Part shown: in pieces, positions 42,757 to 52,885 of the stretch
Layout: the number at the start of each line of letters is the position of its first letter
Position numbering within the stretch: the stretch's first letter is position 1
Assembly (NCBI RefSeq): GCF_023051145.1
Contig: NZ_JALKFS010000005.1
Location: 1,674,001-1,738,000, forward strand
Reading direction: 5' to 3'
Source: Williamsia sp. DF01-3
Lineage (GTDB): Bacteria; Actinomycetota; Actinomycetes; Mycobacteriales; Mycobacteriaceae
Length of the DNA stretch: 64,000 nt
Made by a program: the position numbers and the translations under genes
Notes under the pieces: generated by a model
Told to the model about the DNA's origin: nothing
Seen by the model: only the letters and a program-made list of their open reading frames with translations
Database searches by the model: none

Positions 42757-44756
42757 TCATCGGTCTCCGCCGCCCTTGTTCCAGGCCTCGCGGATGTGCG
42801 GATCGACATGGATTGCGCCGGTGGGCATGGTCATGTCTGGCCGTTTGCCGCCGAATCCGGGGACCAGCGTAGAGCCCCGGTTGGTGACGAAGGTCTGCAC
42901 CAGGCCCAGGGCCAGCAGTCCTGCTACGACTCCGAAGCCGATGGTGAGGTTCGGCGGGAGCAGCACACCGAGGGATGCGCCGAACACCCAGCTCATCTGC
43001 AGGACGGTCTCGGAGCGACCAAAAGCCGATGCCCGGGATTCGTCCGGGAGATCGTTCTGGATGGACGAGTCGAGGCAGACCTTGCCGATGGCGCTGGTTC
43101 CCGAGGCCACGAGCGCCGCGATGGCCACGAACAGCAGGCTGCCGAACGCTGCGGCCAACGCCGCGACCGCGACGCAGGCACCGGTCACCATCACGATGAT
43201 GCGCTCGGGGTTCTTCAGCTCCAGTCGTGTACCGGTGGCGTTCCCGATGAAGTTCCCGATGCCGGCTGCCGCGCCGACCGCGCCGAGCATGGCGACCTGG
43301 GCCCAACCGCTGCCGCCGCCCTGCTGCGACTTCGCGTAAAAGGCGATGAACAGTGTCAGGAAGCCGGTCAGGATGCGGATGGTGCCGTTGCCCCAGAGAC
43401 CGACGAGGACGTTGCGGCCCAGGGGCTGACGCATCGTGGCTGCCAGGGCCTTGACCGGAGAGGCCTTCTCGCCGGATTGTTTTGCGCCCGGTGTCTGCAC
43501 GCCACCCGGCGGGGGAACTGGGCAGGATCAGGGCGCCGCAACGGATCGCGTGCCGGTTCGCCGTGGTAGGTCAGCGTGGTGGGGACCTCGCCCGCGGTGA
43601 CCTCCACCCACGACGGGATGCGCATGCACAGCACGGCGCCGGCGACGGTGATGATGGCCAGCCACACCATGGCCCCGGGCAGGTGCAGGGGAAGGACCTT
43701 GGCCAGCAACACTTCACACAGTGCTGCCACACCACCGCCGAGGATCGTTCCGCCCACCAACCCGAATGTGGTCAGTCGGGAGTTGACCCTGACCAGGTCG
43801 ATGGTCGGTGGCAGGACACGCGGTGTGACGGCCGACTTGAGCACGCCGAATGACTTGGACAGCACCAACATTCCGAGTGCGCATGGGTAGAGCACCCAGG
43901 GGTCGTAGGTCAGCTGGTTTGCGGCGTCGTCCCAGCCGCAGTTCGCCATCACCAGCAGGGCCAACACGGTCCGCCCGGCGAAGGTGCCGGCCATCGCGAT
44001 CCGACGGCCCCGCTGGAGTTTGTCGAGCATCGGCCCGATCAGTGGGGCGATGACCGCGAACGGCGCGATGGTCAGCAACAGGTAGAGGCCGACCTTGCCT
44101 TTGGATTCCGCGCTTGCGGCGGCGAAGAACAAGGTGTTGGCCAACGCGATCGTCATCGCGGCGTCGACCGCGAAGTTGACCACCGTCGGATAGGTCAACG
44201 CGGTCAGACCAGAACGGTCGGCACCGTCGGCGGTGGCGGCCTGATGAATCTTGCCCAGGCCCTTCGATGTCAGCTCCCGGCCTCGAAGCGCGGCAACGCG
44301 GGTGACGGTGAGCTTGCGGGGCATTGCCCGGCCGCCGGATTCCTCGCGGTGGTAGTCGGTCTCGTCCAGTGGCGGCAGATGCGGGTTGCGCGATGTCTGC
44401 TGGCGGGTGTCGTTCCGGCGGCTGTCGTCGTGAGGGGGGAACGCAGCGGTGGACGCGGGCGGCGGACCGCCTTGAGCAGGACCACCGTTGGGCGGGCCAC
44501 TGGGAGGTCGCGGTCCACGCGGTGGCATGGGGGGCTGGCCGCCGCGCGGATAGGAGGGCTGACCCCCGGGGCGTGGCTGGCGGGTTCCCGGCGTCGAGCC
44601 GTCCACCGGATAATTGGCCGAACCTGGATGCGCTGCTGGGCCCGGTCGTGGCGGCTGGCGGGGGTCTTGCCCGGCGGGGTCGGCGGGGCCCCGAGTGCCT
44701 CTGCCCCTGCCCGAGGAGGTCGTACGAGGATCGTGTGGTTGATTTCCTCGGTTCAC
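42757..44756 (-). pseudogene. MFS transporter (Rv0876c-like), split by a frameshift in a C run
   Basis: Two overlapping frames (44756-43368 and 43500-42757) together give about 666 residues. A Pro/Gly/Arg-rich cytoplasmic N-terminus (about 140 residues) precedes 12 membrane segments. The frames join at the run of five G on the plus strand at 43511-43515 (C5 in the gene): one more base yields QFPPPGGVQTPGAKQ and restores the protein. It is a conserved mycobacterial permease of unknown substrate. The Pro-rich start may be partly untranslated; an internal Met at about residue 145 (MPRKLTVTRVAAL) is an alternative. Confidence 0.85.
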
Positions 44757-44838
44757 TTTCCCGATTGTTCCCTATCCGACGCAGGCCTACCAACCCTCGG
44801 GCACTTGCGGCGCGCCCCGATACGGCACACTGGAGGGC

Positions 44839-45663
44839 GTGAACGCGGTTACCGAGCAGACAGATGCACTGACTGATCACGACGGGCCCGGCGATCATGT
44901 CGACCAGGAGAGGGATGACGCCGAGCAGAAACGCGTGGAAGCGCTGCTGACCGCAGCCGTCCCGCAGGCGAGGGCCGCGATCGACGCCGACGACAAAGAG
45001 GTCGGTGACCACCTCGAAGCGGTCACCGAGGCCGCTTTCACGGTCACCCACTACTTCGCCGCCCACGTGCCTGGCTATCGCGGATGGCAGTGGTGTGTCG
45101 TCCTGGCCGGATGTCCTGGCTGCGACGACGTCACGGTCAACGAGGTGGCCTTGCTGCCGGGTTCCACTGCGCTGACCGCGCCGGAATGGGTTCCGTGGGC
45201 CGAGCGGGTTCGCCCGGGAGACCTGAACCCCGGAGACCTGCTGGCGACGCCCACCGACGACCCACGCCTGGTCCCGGGTTACGTCGACAACGACGACAAC
45301 GACCCCTTGAGCGAAGAGTCCGCTGTGGCGACCGAACTGGGTCTCGGCCGCAAACGACTGCTGAGTCGCGAGGGGCGGCTCGAGGCGGCTTCGCGGTGGG
45401 TCGATGGTGAGCACGGTCCCGCTTCCGAGATGGCCAGGAGCGCCCGGCACAACTGCGGCACCTGCGGTTTCTACCTCCCCGTTGTCGGTTCGCTGCGCGC
45501 CGCGTTCGGTGTGTGCGCCAACGAATACGCCGCGGACGGCCGTGTGGTGCACGCCGAGTACGGGTGCGGCGCCCACTCGGATGTCGAGGCGCCCACCGGC
45601 GGCGGAAGCCCTGCCTACGATGCCTACGACGACGGCGCGGTTGAGATCCACGCCAACTCCTGA
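44839..45663 (+). CDS. DUF3027 family protein
   Basis: The 274-residue protein matches the actinobacterial DUF3027 family: EAVTEAAFTVTHYFAAHVPGYRGWQWCVVLAG, ALTAPEWVPWAERVRPGDLNPGDLL, SREGRLEAASRWVDGEHGP, and the Cys pairs ARHNCGTCGFYLPVVGSLRAAFGVCANEY with a late GCGAHSD. The Cys arrangement suggests a metal site. Function unknown. GTG start at 44839; the sacsin-like gene follows 8 bases after the stop. Confidence 0.87.
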   Translation: MNAVTEQTDALTDHDGPGDHVDQERDDAEQKRVEALLTAAVPQARAAIDADDKEVGDHLEAVTEAAFTVTHYFAAHVPGYRGWQWCVVLAGCPGCDDVTVNEVALLPGSTALTAPEWVPWAERVRPGDLNPGDLLATPTDDPRLVPGYVDNDDNDPLSEESAVATELGLGRKRLLSREGRLEAASRWVDGEHGPASEMARSARHNCGTCGFYLPVVGSLRAAFGVCANEYAADGRVVHAEYGCGAHSDVEAPTGGGSPAYDAYDDGAVEIHANS

Positions 45664-45670
45664 CCCTGTC

Positions 45671-48384
45671 GTGCAGCCGTCCGACCCGTTCGGCCTGGGC
45701 CGTCTGCGCGACTCGATTCTCGGGTCGTGGCTCACCTCGCCCACCCGCCTGCGTGAAGACACTGCTGCCGAAACAGATCTCGTCGGCGTCGGGTATCGCG
45801 ATCGCCTGTTGACCGAGCTGGTCGCCAACGCCGCCGATGCCGCGACGGCTGCCGGGATCATCGGTTCGGTTCGTGTGTGGCACGACGGTCGGTGGCTGCA
45901 CATCGCGAACACCGGCGCACCTGTCGACTCCGACGGTGCCGCTGCCCTGACGGCGCTGCGTTCCTCGAGCAAACACGGCGGCGGCTTGATCGGGCGGTTC
46001 GGGGTGGGGTTCACCGCTGTTGCCGCGGTGACGCGTCATGTCGAGATCCGTTCGAGAACCGGATCATTCGAGTTCTCAGCCGAACGCACGCGTGCCGAAC
46101 TCGCCGCGAACGGGGTGGTTGTGGAGCAGGTGCCGACGCTGCGCCTGGCCTGGCCGATCGACACCCCGCCGATCGACGGCTTCGACACCGAGGTGGTGAT
46201 GGAGATCGACAAGTCGATCGACATGGCCGCGATGTTCGACGGTTTTGCCGCCGAAAGTGTGCAATTGCTGCTCGAGCTCGAATCGATCGACACGATAACC
46301 CTGCCCGACAACACCTTTCGACGCGTTCGCGAGGGCGACATCATCTCCGTCGGCGGTGCGAGCTGGCGTGAGCTCGTGGCGCCGCGTGCCCGCTGGTTGC
46401 TGCCGCTGCGCGAGGGCAGGCCGGTTCGTGTGCGTCGCGATGTGCTGCGTGCACCGACCCGCACCGACGTCGAGCTCACCGTGCCGGCCATCTGTGTCGG
46501 CGATGTGCAGCTGACGGCTGATCGTCGTGGACTGCACCCCGACGCCGACATCGCCGTGTTGGCAGAGGGTTACGCACAGATCGTGGCCGAGCTGCCCATC
46601 GATCAGCGAATGGGGCTCGTCCCGGCGCCGGGATTCGCGGCCGGACGCGACGACGAACGACTGCGTGAAGCGCTGATCGCCGAGTTGGCCGGGCACGCCT
46701 GGGTTCCGGGTGCCGAGGGCGACGACCTGATCGCCTCCCGGGCCGAGGTACTGCCCGACCTCACCGCCGGGCTCGCCGACCTCTTGGGCGAGGTCATCAC
46801 GACACTGGTGCACCCCGACCTGTCCGGCCGGGGCTCGCTCAGCACGCTGAGGTCGGTGGGTGTGACCGAGATCGGTCTGGCCGAGGTGGCCGAACGGCTC
46901 ACCGGTCTGGAACGCGAACCACGGTGGTGGGGTGACCTCTACGCCGAATTGTCGGTGGTAGCGCAGGGCCAGGTTGACGAACTCGGGGCGCTCCCGGTGC
47001 CCTTGGCCGACGGACGGACCCTTCCCGGTGCCCGCGGAACCGTGCTGCCGCCGTACCGCGGCGACGAGGATGCCGACGTTGTCGCCCCCAGCTGGCTCCC
47101 GACCGTCCATCCTGCGGCAAACCACGATCTGCTCGAACGGCTCGGTGCTCAGCGGATCACGGTGGGGGAGATGCTGTCCGACCCTGCCCTACGCGCTGAG
47201 ATCGACGAGGATCCGGCCGATGAACGTCTGGTGCGCAGTGTGCTCGGTCTGCTCCGTGCAGCTCCGGACGTGGTGGTCCCGACGTGGCTGGGCCAGTTGC
47301 AGCTCCCCGCCGATGACGACGACGTGCGGCCGGCAGACGAGCTGCTGTTGCCGGGCAGTCCACTTTCGGCTGTGCTGATCGATGATTCGCCGTTCGGGAT
47401 CGTCTCGGCCGATCTGGTGGAGGAGTTCGGCCAGGCGGCGTTCCGCGCTCTTGGCGTGGGTTGGGACTTCACGGTGCTGCGCGAGGAGTATCCGACCGGC
47501 CCCGACCACGACCTGCCCGACGAAGAGCAGTGGTGGAGCACCCTGGACGATCCGCCGCAGACGCTGTCGGCCGTCCGCGATCTCGACCTGGTCGACCCCG
47601 ACCGCTGGCGGCGGCGCTGAGTTTGCTGGTCGAATCTGCCGACGCGGCAACGTTGTTGGCCGATCGCTCGGGATACACCTGCTGGTGGCTGCGGCATTAT
47701 GCGGTGGTCGACGGTGTACCGCTCGGTGGCTGGCGCGCGCCGAGCGACCTGACCGTCGCAGGCCTGCTCGACCCCGTCGATCACCCGCACGGTGATGAGC
47801 TCGCCGGCGCGCTGGGCAATGCCGATGTCGAGGACATCGACGCGGCTCGGCTCATCCTGCGCCGGCTGTCCGAGGCAGACCGCGCGGTCTCACCACTGGT
47901 GGCGGCCACGGCACACACTGCCCTCGCCGAGGCGCTGCGGGCCGGCCGCATCGAGCTGGACGACGTCGAACCGCCAACAGCGGCAAAAACTCTCGCCGGA
48001 GACGTGGCGCAGGACGCGGTTGTTCTCGACGCCCCCTGGCTGGCCGCCGCCATCGACCCCGGTCGACTCATCACCGTGGTGCCGTCGCAGATCGGGCTGG
48101 CGTCGTCGCTCGCCGACCTGCTCGACATGCCGCTGGCAACCGAGGAGTTCACTGCCGAACCGGTGCAGGAGGGCAGGCCGTCCACGTGGGAGTCCGAGCC
48201 CGGCGCGTTGCGATCGGCGTTGATGCAGAGCAGGCCGCTGCCCACCGGTCCCATCCGGGTACATGATGAATTGGTTGTCGAGGTGCACCACGACGGCACC
48301 ACGAGTCGACGCCGGGTTCCGTTCTGGCGCGATCAGAAGGGGGCGCTCCACATCGATGCCGAGTTCCACGTCATCGCTGACTGA
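45671..48384 (+). pseudogene. Sacsin-like HSP90-type ATPase protein, frameshift near 47600-47620
   Basis: The first frame (from GTG 45671) stops at 47620. A second frame, -1, continues in phase with the same protein to 48384; joined length is about 904 residues. The N-terminus has a GHKL ATPase fold: LVANAADAATAAG (the N-box), HIANTGAPVDSDGAAAL, and SSSKHGGGLIGRFGVGFTAV, as in sacsin/HSP90. The rest is large and unannotated, with a C-terminal beta-rich end. One missing base in or before the CGGCGGCG stretch at about 47605-47615 explains the break. It overlaps the following PAP2 gene by 29 bases. Confidence 0.82.
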
Positions 48385-49045
48385 CCCGACGGGTGTTCTC
48401 CGAACCGAGTCCCTTGCCTTTGGGCCGGACCGTTCTGTCTGGGAATGGTCGGTGGCCAACCGGACCGACGCGTGGACCCGGACGATGAAGATCGTCACCA
48501 CCCTCGGCGACACCGTCACCTTGACCGTGGTGGCGGTACTGGTGACCATCGCCCTGCTCATGCTGCGACAAGCGCGGTCGGCCGTGCTGGTCGGAGCCGG
48601 GTCGCTGATCGGGTACGGACTGATGGTCGGACTCAAGCATCTGATCGGACGGGAACGGCCGCCCGCGGAAGCCCGCTTGCTGGACATCGACACGTTTTCG
48701 ATGCCGTCCGGACACGCGATGATGGCGACGATCGTCTACGGCCTGATCGCTGTCGCCGTATATCACAGCAGTTCGTGGTTGAGAGCGCACCGCCTGGTGC
48801 TCCTGGTGGCTCCTGCGCTGGCCGTGTCGATCGGCTGGAGTCGCGTGTACCTCGGGGTCCACTGGATGACCGATGTCGTTACAGGCTGGCTACTGGGCGT
48901 GGTCTTCGTGGCGTCGGCGACCTATCTCGCGTTCAGGACAGACCGTCCTGAGCGGCGCGGCTCCCTCGACGGATCGCCCAGCGCTGTAGAGACACCACAA
49001 AGCAGCCGAACAAACCCACGCCCAGGCCCACCAGACAGATCGTGA
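48356..49045 (+). CDS. PAP2-superfamily phosphatase
   Basis: From ATG 48356 the protein has 229 residues and about five membrane segments. The three PAP2 motifs are KHLIGRERP, PSGHAM and SRVYLGVHWMTDV, with the catalytic His residues. Substrate is probably a lipid phosphate such as undecaprenyl or phosphatidic acid phosphate. The last 35 residues are polar and overlap the end of the opposite-strand DUF2530 gene. Confidence 0.88.
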   Translation: MPSSTSSLTDPTGVLRTESLAFGPDRSVWEWSVANRTDAWTRTMKIVTTLGDTVTLTVVAVLVTIALLMLRQARSAVLVGAGSLIGYGLMVGLKHLIGRERPPAEARLLDIDTFSMPSGHAMMATIVYGLIAVAVYHSSSWLRAHRLVLLVAPALAVSIGWSRVYLGVHWMTDVVTGWLLGVVFVASATYLAFRTDRPERRGSLDGSPSAVETPQSSRTNPRPGPPDRS

Positions 49046-49181
49046 GCGTGTTGTCGGTTCCCAGGTCCCACACGGCGACCAGCACGGTCGCGATGAGGAA
49101 ACCGACCATGCCCACCACGATCACGGGCTCTGGAGCCGTCAGTGCACGCGGTAGAGCGGGTACGGGTTCGGACATACCCAC
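48933..49181 (-). CDS. DUF2530 family small membrane protein
   Basis: The 82-residue protein has two hydrophobic segments (VIVVGMVGFLIATVLVAVWDL and LTICLVGLGVGLFGCFVVSL) with RRGSRAAQDG at the end, as in the actinobacterial DUF2530 family. Start may be ATG 49175 (MSEPVP). Its 3' end overlaps the tail of the PAP2 gene by about 110 bases. Function unknown. Confidence 0.82.
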   Translation of the reverse strand: MGMSEPVPALPRALTAPEPVIVVGMVGFLIATVLVAVWDLGTDNTLTICLVGLGVGLFGCFVVSLQRWAIRRGSRAAQDGLS

Positions 49182-49315
49182 AGGCTAGTGGCGAAAAGTC
49201 GACCAACCAACTCGTACGCAGTCGAAAGTTCACTCATTCAGGCGCTCGTCTAAGTCGCGTTGTCCGAGCTGAGGCGGGCTTGTGCAGCGCTACAATACGA
49301 ACTGTCTTTTAAAAA

Positions 49316-49339
49316 GTTAACGAGCATTCACTCGTGAAC
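49316..49339. promoter_or_regulatory. Imperfect palindrome upstream of the marR gene
   Basis: GTTAACGAG and CTCGTGAAC, separated by CATTCA, form a 9-bp inverted repeat with one mismatch, 63 bases before the marR start. A -10-like TACAAT is at 49291-49296. It is a plausible autoregulatory operator of the MarR protein. Confidence 0.45.
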
Positions 49340-49401
49340 CGAACACATGAACATCGCCGGTTCATGGTGCATTCAGCGCGGGCTCACCTATCCTTGATCG
49401 C

Positions 49402-49833
49402 GTGGATCACAATGACGAAAAGCTCGCGAGCGATCTGGCGATCGCCGTTGTCCGGCTGACCAGGCATCTCCGCGGTCGCCGGTCGGCGTCGCCGGTGTCG
49501 CTGACACAGCTTTCGGCGTTGGCAACCCTCAACAGGGAAGGCCCGATGACCCCTGGCGCCATCGCGGCGAGGGAGCGTGTGCAACCCCCGTCGATGACCA
49601 GGGTCATCGCATCGCTCGCCGACCTCGGCCTGGTCAAGCGCGAACCACACCCCACCGACGGGCGTCAAGTCATCGTGACGCTGTCCCCGTCGGGAACCGA
49701 CGTGGTGGTCGACGAGGCGAATGCCCGTGAGGAATGGTTGCGTGCCCAGCTCAAACGCCTCGACGACGACCAGATGGCGACGTTGCGGGACGCCGTCGGC
49801 ATCATCGAATCGATCGTCGCAGAGAGCGACTGA
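49402..49833 (+). CDS. MarR family transcriptional regulator
   Basis: The 143-residue protein has a winged helix: VSLTQLSALATLNREGPMTPGAIAARERVQPPSMTRVIASLADLGLVKREPHPTDGRQVIVTLSPSG. Flanking helices for dimerisation are present. It is at the place of Rv0880 in M. tuberculosis. Target genes are unknown; autoregulation through the palindrome at 49316-49339 is possible. GTG start. Confidence 0.92.
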   Translation: MDHNDEKLASDLAIAVVRLTRHLRGRRSASPVSLTQLSALATLNREGPMTPGAIAARERVQPPSMTRVIASLADLGLVKREPHPTDGRQVIVTLSPSGTDVVVDEANAREEWLRAQLKRLDDDQMATLRDAVGIIESIVAESD

Positions 49834-49854
49834 ACGCCGCGCACCTGAACGGGA

Positions 49855-51081
49855 CTAGAAGAACGTGCCTGCCACCGGCTTGCGATCGGTGCTCAGCGCC
49901 TGATCCAGCGCATGCAGTGTGGGGCCGTCTACGGCCCAGAGCCGTTCTGCCGACGCGAAGTCCACTGCGCGGTACGCCCCGAGGTAGAGGCTGCCCAGCA
50001 CGGAGATGTCCATGGTGACCGTCGGTTCGGCGTCCGTCTCGGTGACCTCGGCCCGTCCGTTGGTGATGGCGAGCTTGAAGCGACCCCCCGACTGACGGAA
50101 CTTGTCGGACACCTCGATCACGAACTCGGCGTCGAGACCGTACTCGCGCATGGTCAGGGCCGCCGGCACGTCGAGGATCCGCAGCCACATGCTGTCGCGG
50201 ATCCCGGTCACGGACGGAGCGCGCAGATCGGTCAGCTTCAGCGGCAGCGGGTCGTCGACCGGCGTTGTCGCGGTGATGGCGGGCAGCAGATCCAGGCCGA
50301 CCAGCACCCGCCAGAGATCGGAATGCGCTTCGTCGGTGACGGCGAACAACTCCGAGACCTCCGCCACCGAAGTACTTTCCGATTCGTGGTGGATCCGGTA
50401 GCTGGCGTACCCGTCGGGATGCAGCAGGTAGTGCAGACCGCTGCGTCCGTCACGCAGGATCGGACGGTCGGCGAAGATCATGTTCCACCACACAGGCGCC
50501 CGGACGATCGCGCCAGGCCTGGTGGAGACCCAGCGGTCGTGGAGTTCGGGAACCCGGTCGCGGATCTGGTCCGGGTCGGCGTAGCGAACCCGCGAATCCT
50601 CGGGGGCCGGTGCGCGCAGTTGTGCGCGGCGCAGGTCGATACGCACCTGCTGCTCGAAAGCGGCAGGGCCGTAACCGAATCGCTCGTAAATGGTGCCCTC
50701 TGATGCGGTGAGGATCGAGAACACGGACTGCTCGCGCTCCCATTGCTCGAACAGCTCGGTGATCATCATCCGCAGGATGCCGCGGCGGCGGTGCGTCGAG
50801 GCCACCGACACCCAGGACAACCCGGGCAGCGATACCCGATGTCCGCCGGGAACCGACATCGTCATCCGGAAGAACATCGACACACCGACCAACGTCGGCC
50901 GCTCGGGATCGGACATGTCGTGCACCACGATGACGTCGTCATCACGCACCTTCGAGCGGATGTCGGCCAGCGCCTCTTCGTCGAGGGGGTTGACGAACGC
51001 GAAGGCCCGGGCATCTGCGGTCGCGATGGCCGGCCAGTCGGATTCATTTGCGCGACGAAGCGTCAGATTACCTTTGCTCAC
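49855..51081 (-). CDS. Eis-type GNAT N-acetyltransferase
   Basis: The 408-residue protein has an N-terminal GNAT domain (VSVASTHRRRGILRMMITELFEQW, acetyl-CoA-binding, about residue 90). A second GNAT-like domain and a C-terminal SCP2-type domain follow, as in Eis. The chain ends in GTFF: in Eis the free C-terminal carboxylate of the last Phe acts in catalysis. An internal YERFGYGPAAF is also an Eis feature. It may acetylate aminoglycosides, but natural substrates differ between homologues. Confidence 0.88.
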   Translation of the reverse strand: MSKGNLTLRRANESDWPAIATADARAFAFVNPLDEEALADIRSKVRDDDVIVVHDMSDPERPTLVGVSMFFRMTMSVPGGHRVSLPGLSWVSVASTHRRRGILRMMITELFEQWEREQSVFSILTASEGTIYERFGYGPAAFEQQVRIDLRRAQLRAPAPEDSRVRYADPDQIRDRVPELHDRWVSTRPGAIVRAPVWWNMIFADRPILRDGRSGLHYLLHPDGYASYRIHHESESTSVAEVSELFAVTDEAHSDLWRVLVGLDLLPAITATTPVDDPLPLKLTDLRAPSVTGIRDSMWLRILDVPAALTMREYGLDAEFVIEVSDKFRQSGGRFKLAITNGRAEVTETDAEPTVTMDISVLGSLYLGAYRAVDFASAERLWAVDGPTLHALDQALSTDRKPVAGTFF

Positions 51082-51122
51082 CCGTTCAACCTGCCATATC
51101 GGCCGTCGGGCAAACTAGTCGG

Positions 51123-51992
51123 ATGGTCGGATCGCGCGCTCACCAGGCAGAACCAATCTCTGACCTCGCAGTGACGGTCATCGACATCGACGACCCCGAC
51201 GACCCACGCGTTGACGACTTCCGCGACCTCAACTCGGTCGACCGGCGTCCGGATCTCCCGGTCCTCGCCGGAGGACGCCCCGGAAGGGGGCTGGTCATCG
51301 CGGAGGGTGTGCTCGTGGCACAGCGGATGGTCGCTTCCCGGTTCGCGCCGCACGCATTCTTCGGCGTGGACAAGCGGTTGCGTGAACTCGGTGAGACACT
51401 CACCGATCCTGCGGTCAGCGGGGTGCCGTTCTTTCGCGCTGACGCAGACGTGATGGCCCAGGTGGTGGGTTTCCACCTCAATCGTGGTGTGCTCGCCGTG
51501 GCGCGCCGCCCCGAACCCCTTGCGCTGCCTGACATCCTGTCCGACGCGCGCACCGTCGCGGTGCTCGAAGGTGTGAACGACCACGAGAACATCGGCAGCA
51601 TCTTCCGTAACGCGGCAGGCCTGGGCGTGGACGCGGTGATCTTCGGTGGGGCATGCGCCGATCCGCTCTACCGCCGATCGGTCCGGGTGTCGATGGGCCA
51701 CGTACTGCTGGTTCCGTTCGCCCACGCCACGAGTTGGCCGGCAGACCTGGACATAGTGCGTAGCAACGACTTTCGCATCATCTCACTCACCCCCGACCCT
51801 GAGGTGGCAACCCTGTCCCAGGTGGTGGATGCCCCGCGCGTGGCGTTCATGGTGGGGGCCGAAGGGCCGGGACTGACAGAGACCGCGATGCGTGCGGGCG
51901 ATGTGCGCGCCCGCATCCCGATGGCGCGCGGAACGGATTCGCTGAACGTCGCGACCGCCGCCGCCCTCGCGTTCTACGAGCGGGCTCGCTGA
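51123..51992 (+). CDS. TrmH-family (SpoU) RNA methyltransferase
   Basis: The 289-residue protein has an N-terminal substrate-binding part and the SPOUT knot: VLEGVNDHENIGSIFRNAAGLGVDAVIFGG, VAFMVGAEGPGL and IPMARGTDSLNVATAAALAFYE (motifs 1-3). It should 2'-O-methylate a tRNA or rRNA residue. ATG 51123 is chosen because the upstream extension runs into the divergent eis-like gene. Confidence 0.92.
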   Translation: MVGSRAHQAEPISDLAVTVIDIDDPDDPRVDDFRDLNSVDRRPDLPVLAGGRPGRGLVIAEGVLVAQRMVASRFAPHAFFGVDKRLRELGETLTDPAVSGVPFFRADADVMAQVVGFHLNRGVLAVARRPEPLALPDILSDARTVAVLEGVNDHENIGSIFRNAAGLGVDAVIFGGACADPLYRRSVRVSMGHVLLVPFAHATSWPADLDIVRSNDFRIISLTPDPEVATLSQVVDAPRVAFMVGAEGPGLTETAMRAGDVRARIPMARGTDSLNVATAAALAFYERAR

Positions 51993-52029
51993 GCGGGCCC
52001 GTTGAACCAGTTCGCGCGTCAGGCCCGCA

Positions 52030-52827
52030 TCAAGCCTTGGGTCCGAATCCGAACCACCGGGCCACGCGCTTGACCGCAGGTGCGGGCGTCGACTCCTCGA
52101 CGGGTCGCTGCGGATGCTCGGTCGGGTACTGATCGTCAGACGGGTGCTGTTCGGCGAGGTTCCGCTCATCCGAACGCTGGTCGGGTTGGTAACCCTTCGG
52201 CCGAATCGCAAAGCCCGACAACTGGATCGAGTGCGGATCGGAGTCCGACGGGTCGCGTGGGGTGGTGATGCGGAAGCCCAGCCAGCTCCGCATGGCCTCC
52301 TCGGCGAACTCCTGCGGGTGGAAGGGGAGCGCCTGGGGGTCCGGGATGGCGCCCTCGGCGTAGACGAGCGGGCGTTCACCGGCCCAGAACGGACCCTCGA
52401 AGATGAACGGGAGGCCGATGTTCTCGTAGATGTCGACAGGGTTGGCCGCGAACGACCGCCGCAGTATCCCGTCCTCCCAGCGCGCGAATGCACCGACCGA
52501 GTACTCGGGGTCGGTGTTGAGGAACACGGTTGCCTGCGCGGGCAGTGCGGCGGTCCATTGCTCGGGGAGAGTGGACGGACTACTTGTCCGCAGGATCGGT
52601 CCGGTCACCACGGCCAAGGAGCGGTAGACGCCGACGAAGAGCTGGTCGGCTGCCGGGGTTGCGGCCTCCACCAGATCGCACTGTCCGATCGGCAGCAGGG
52701 TCATGTCGGGGAGCAAATCCGTGGCCAGAGCCTGCGCCGCATTCTCGTCGTTGGTCACGCCCTCGCGGATCTCGGCCGCCGGATCGCTCGAATTGACGAA
52801 CCAGAGCATGGACGCCTTCGCTGCCAA
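52030..52827 (-). CDS. DUF6928-like conserved protein
   Basis: The 265-residue protein starts MAAKASMLWFVNSSDPAAEIREGV and contains LFVGVYRSLAVV and a middle domain ending SWLGFRITTP. The last 60 residues are polar and probably disordered, finishing VKRVARWFGFGPKA. The pattern fits the DUF6928 family of actinobacteria, as far as I can recall. Function unknown; it lies downstream of sepH on the same strand. Confidence 0.65.
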   Translation of the reverse strand: MAAKASMLWFVNSSDPAAEIREGVTNDENAAQALATDLLPDMTLLPIGQCDLVEAATPAADQLFVGVYRSLAVVTGPILRTSSPSTLPEQWTAALPAQATVFLNTDPEYSVGAFARWEDGILRRSFAANPVDIYENIGLPFIFEGPFWAGERPLVYAEGAIPDPQALPFHPQEFAEEAMRSWLGFRITTPRDPSDSDPHSIQLSGFAIRPKGYQPDQRSDERNLAEQHPSDDQYPTEHPQRPVEESTPAPAVKRVARWFGFGPKA

Positions 52828-52885
52828 TTCAAGCCTTTCCGTGATTGCTGTCCGACATGAGGTGCATCAAACAACTTAGCCTGCG

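Noticed and set aside
43714-46014. A 766-residue minus-strand frame across the MFS, DUF3027 and sacsin-like genes
   Set aside because: It is Arg/Gly-rich, has no domain, and contradicts three recognisable genes.
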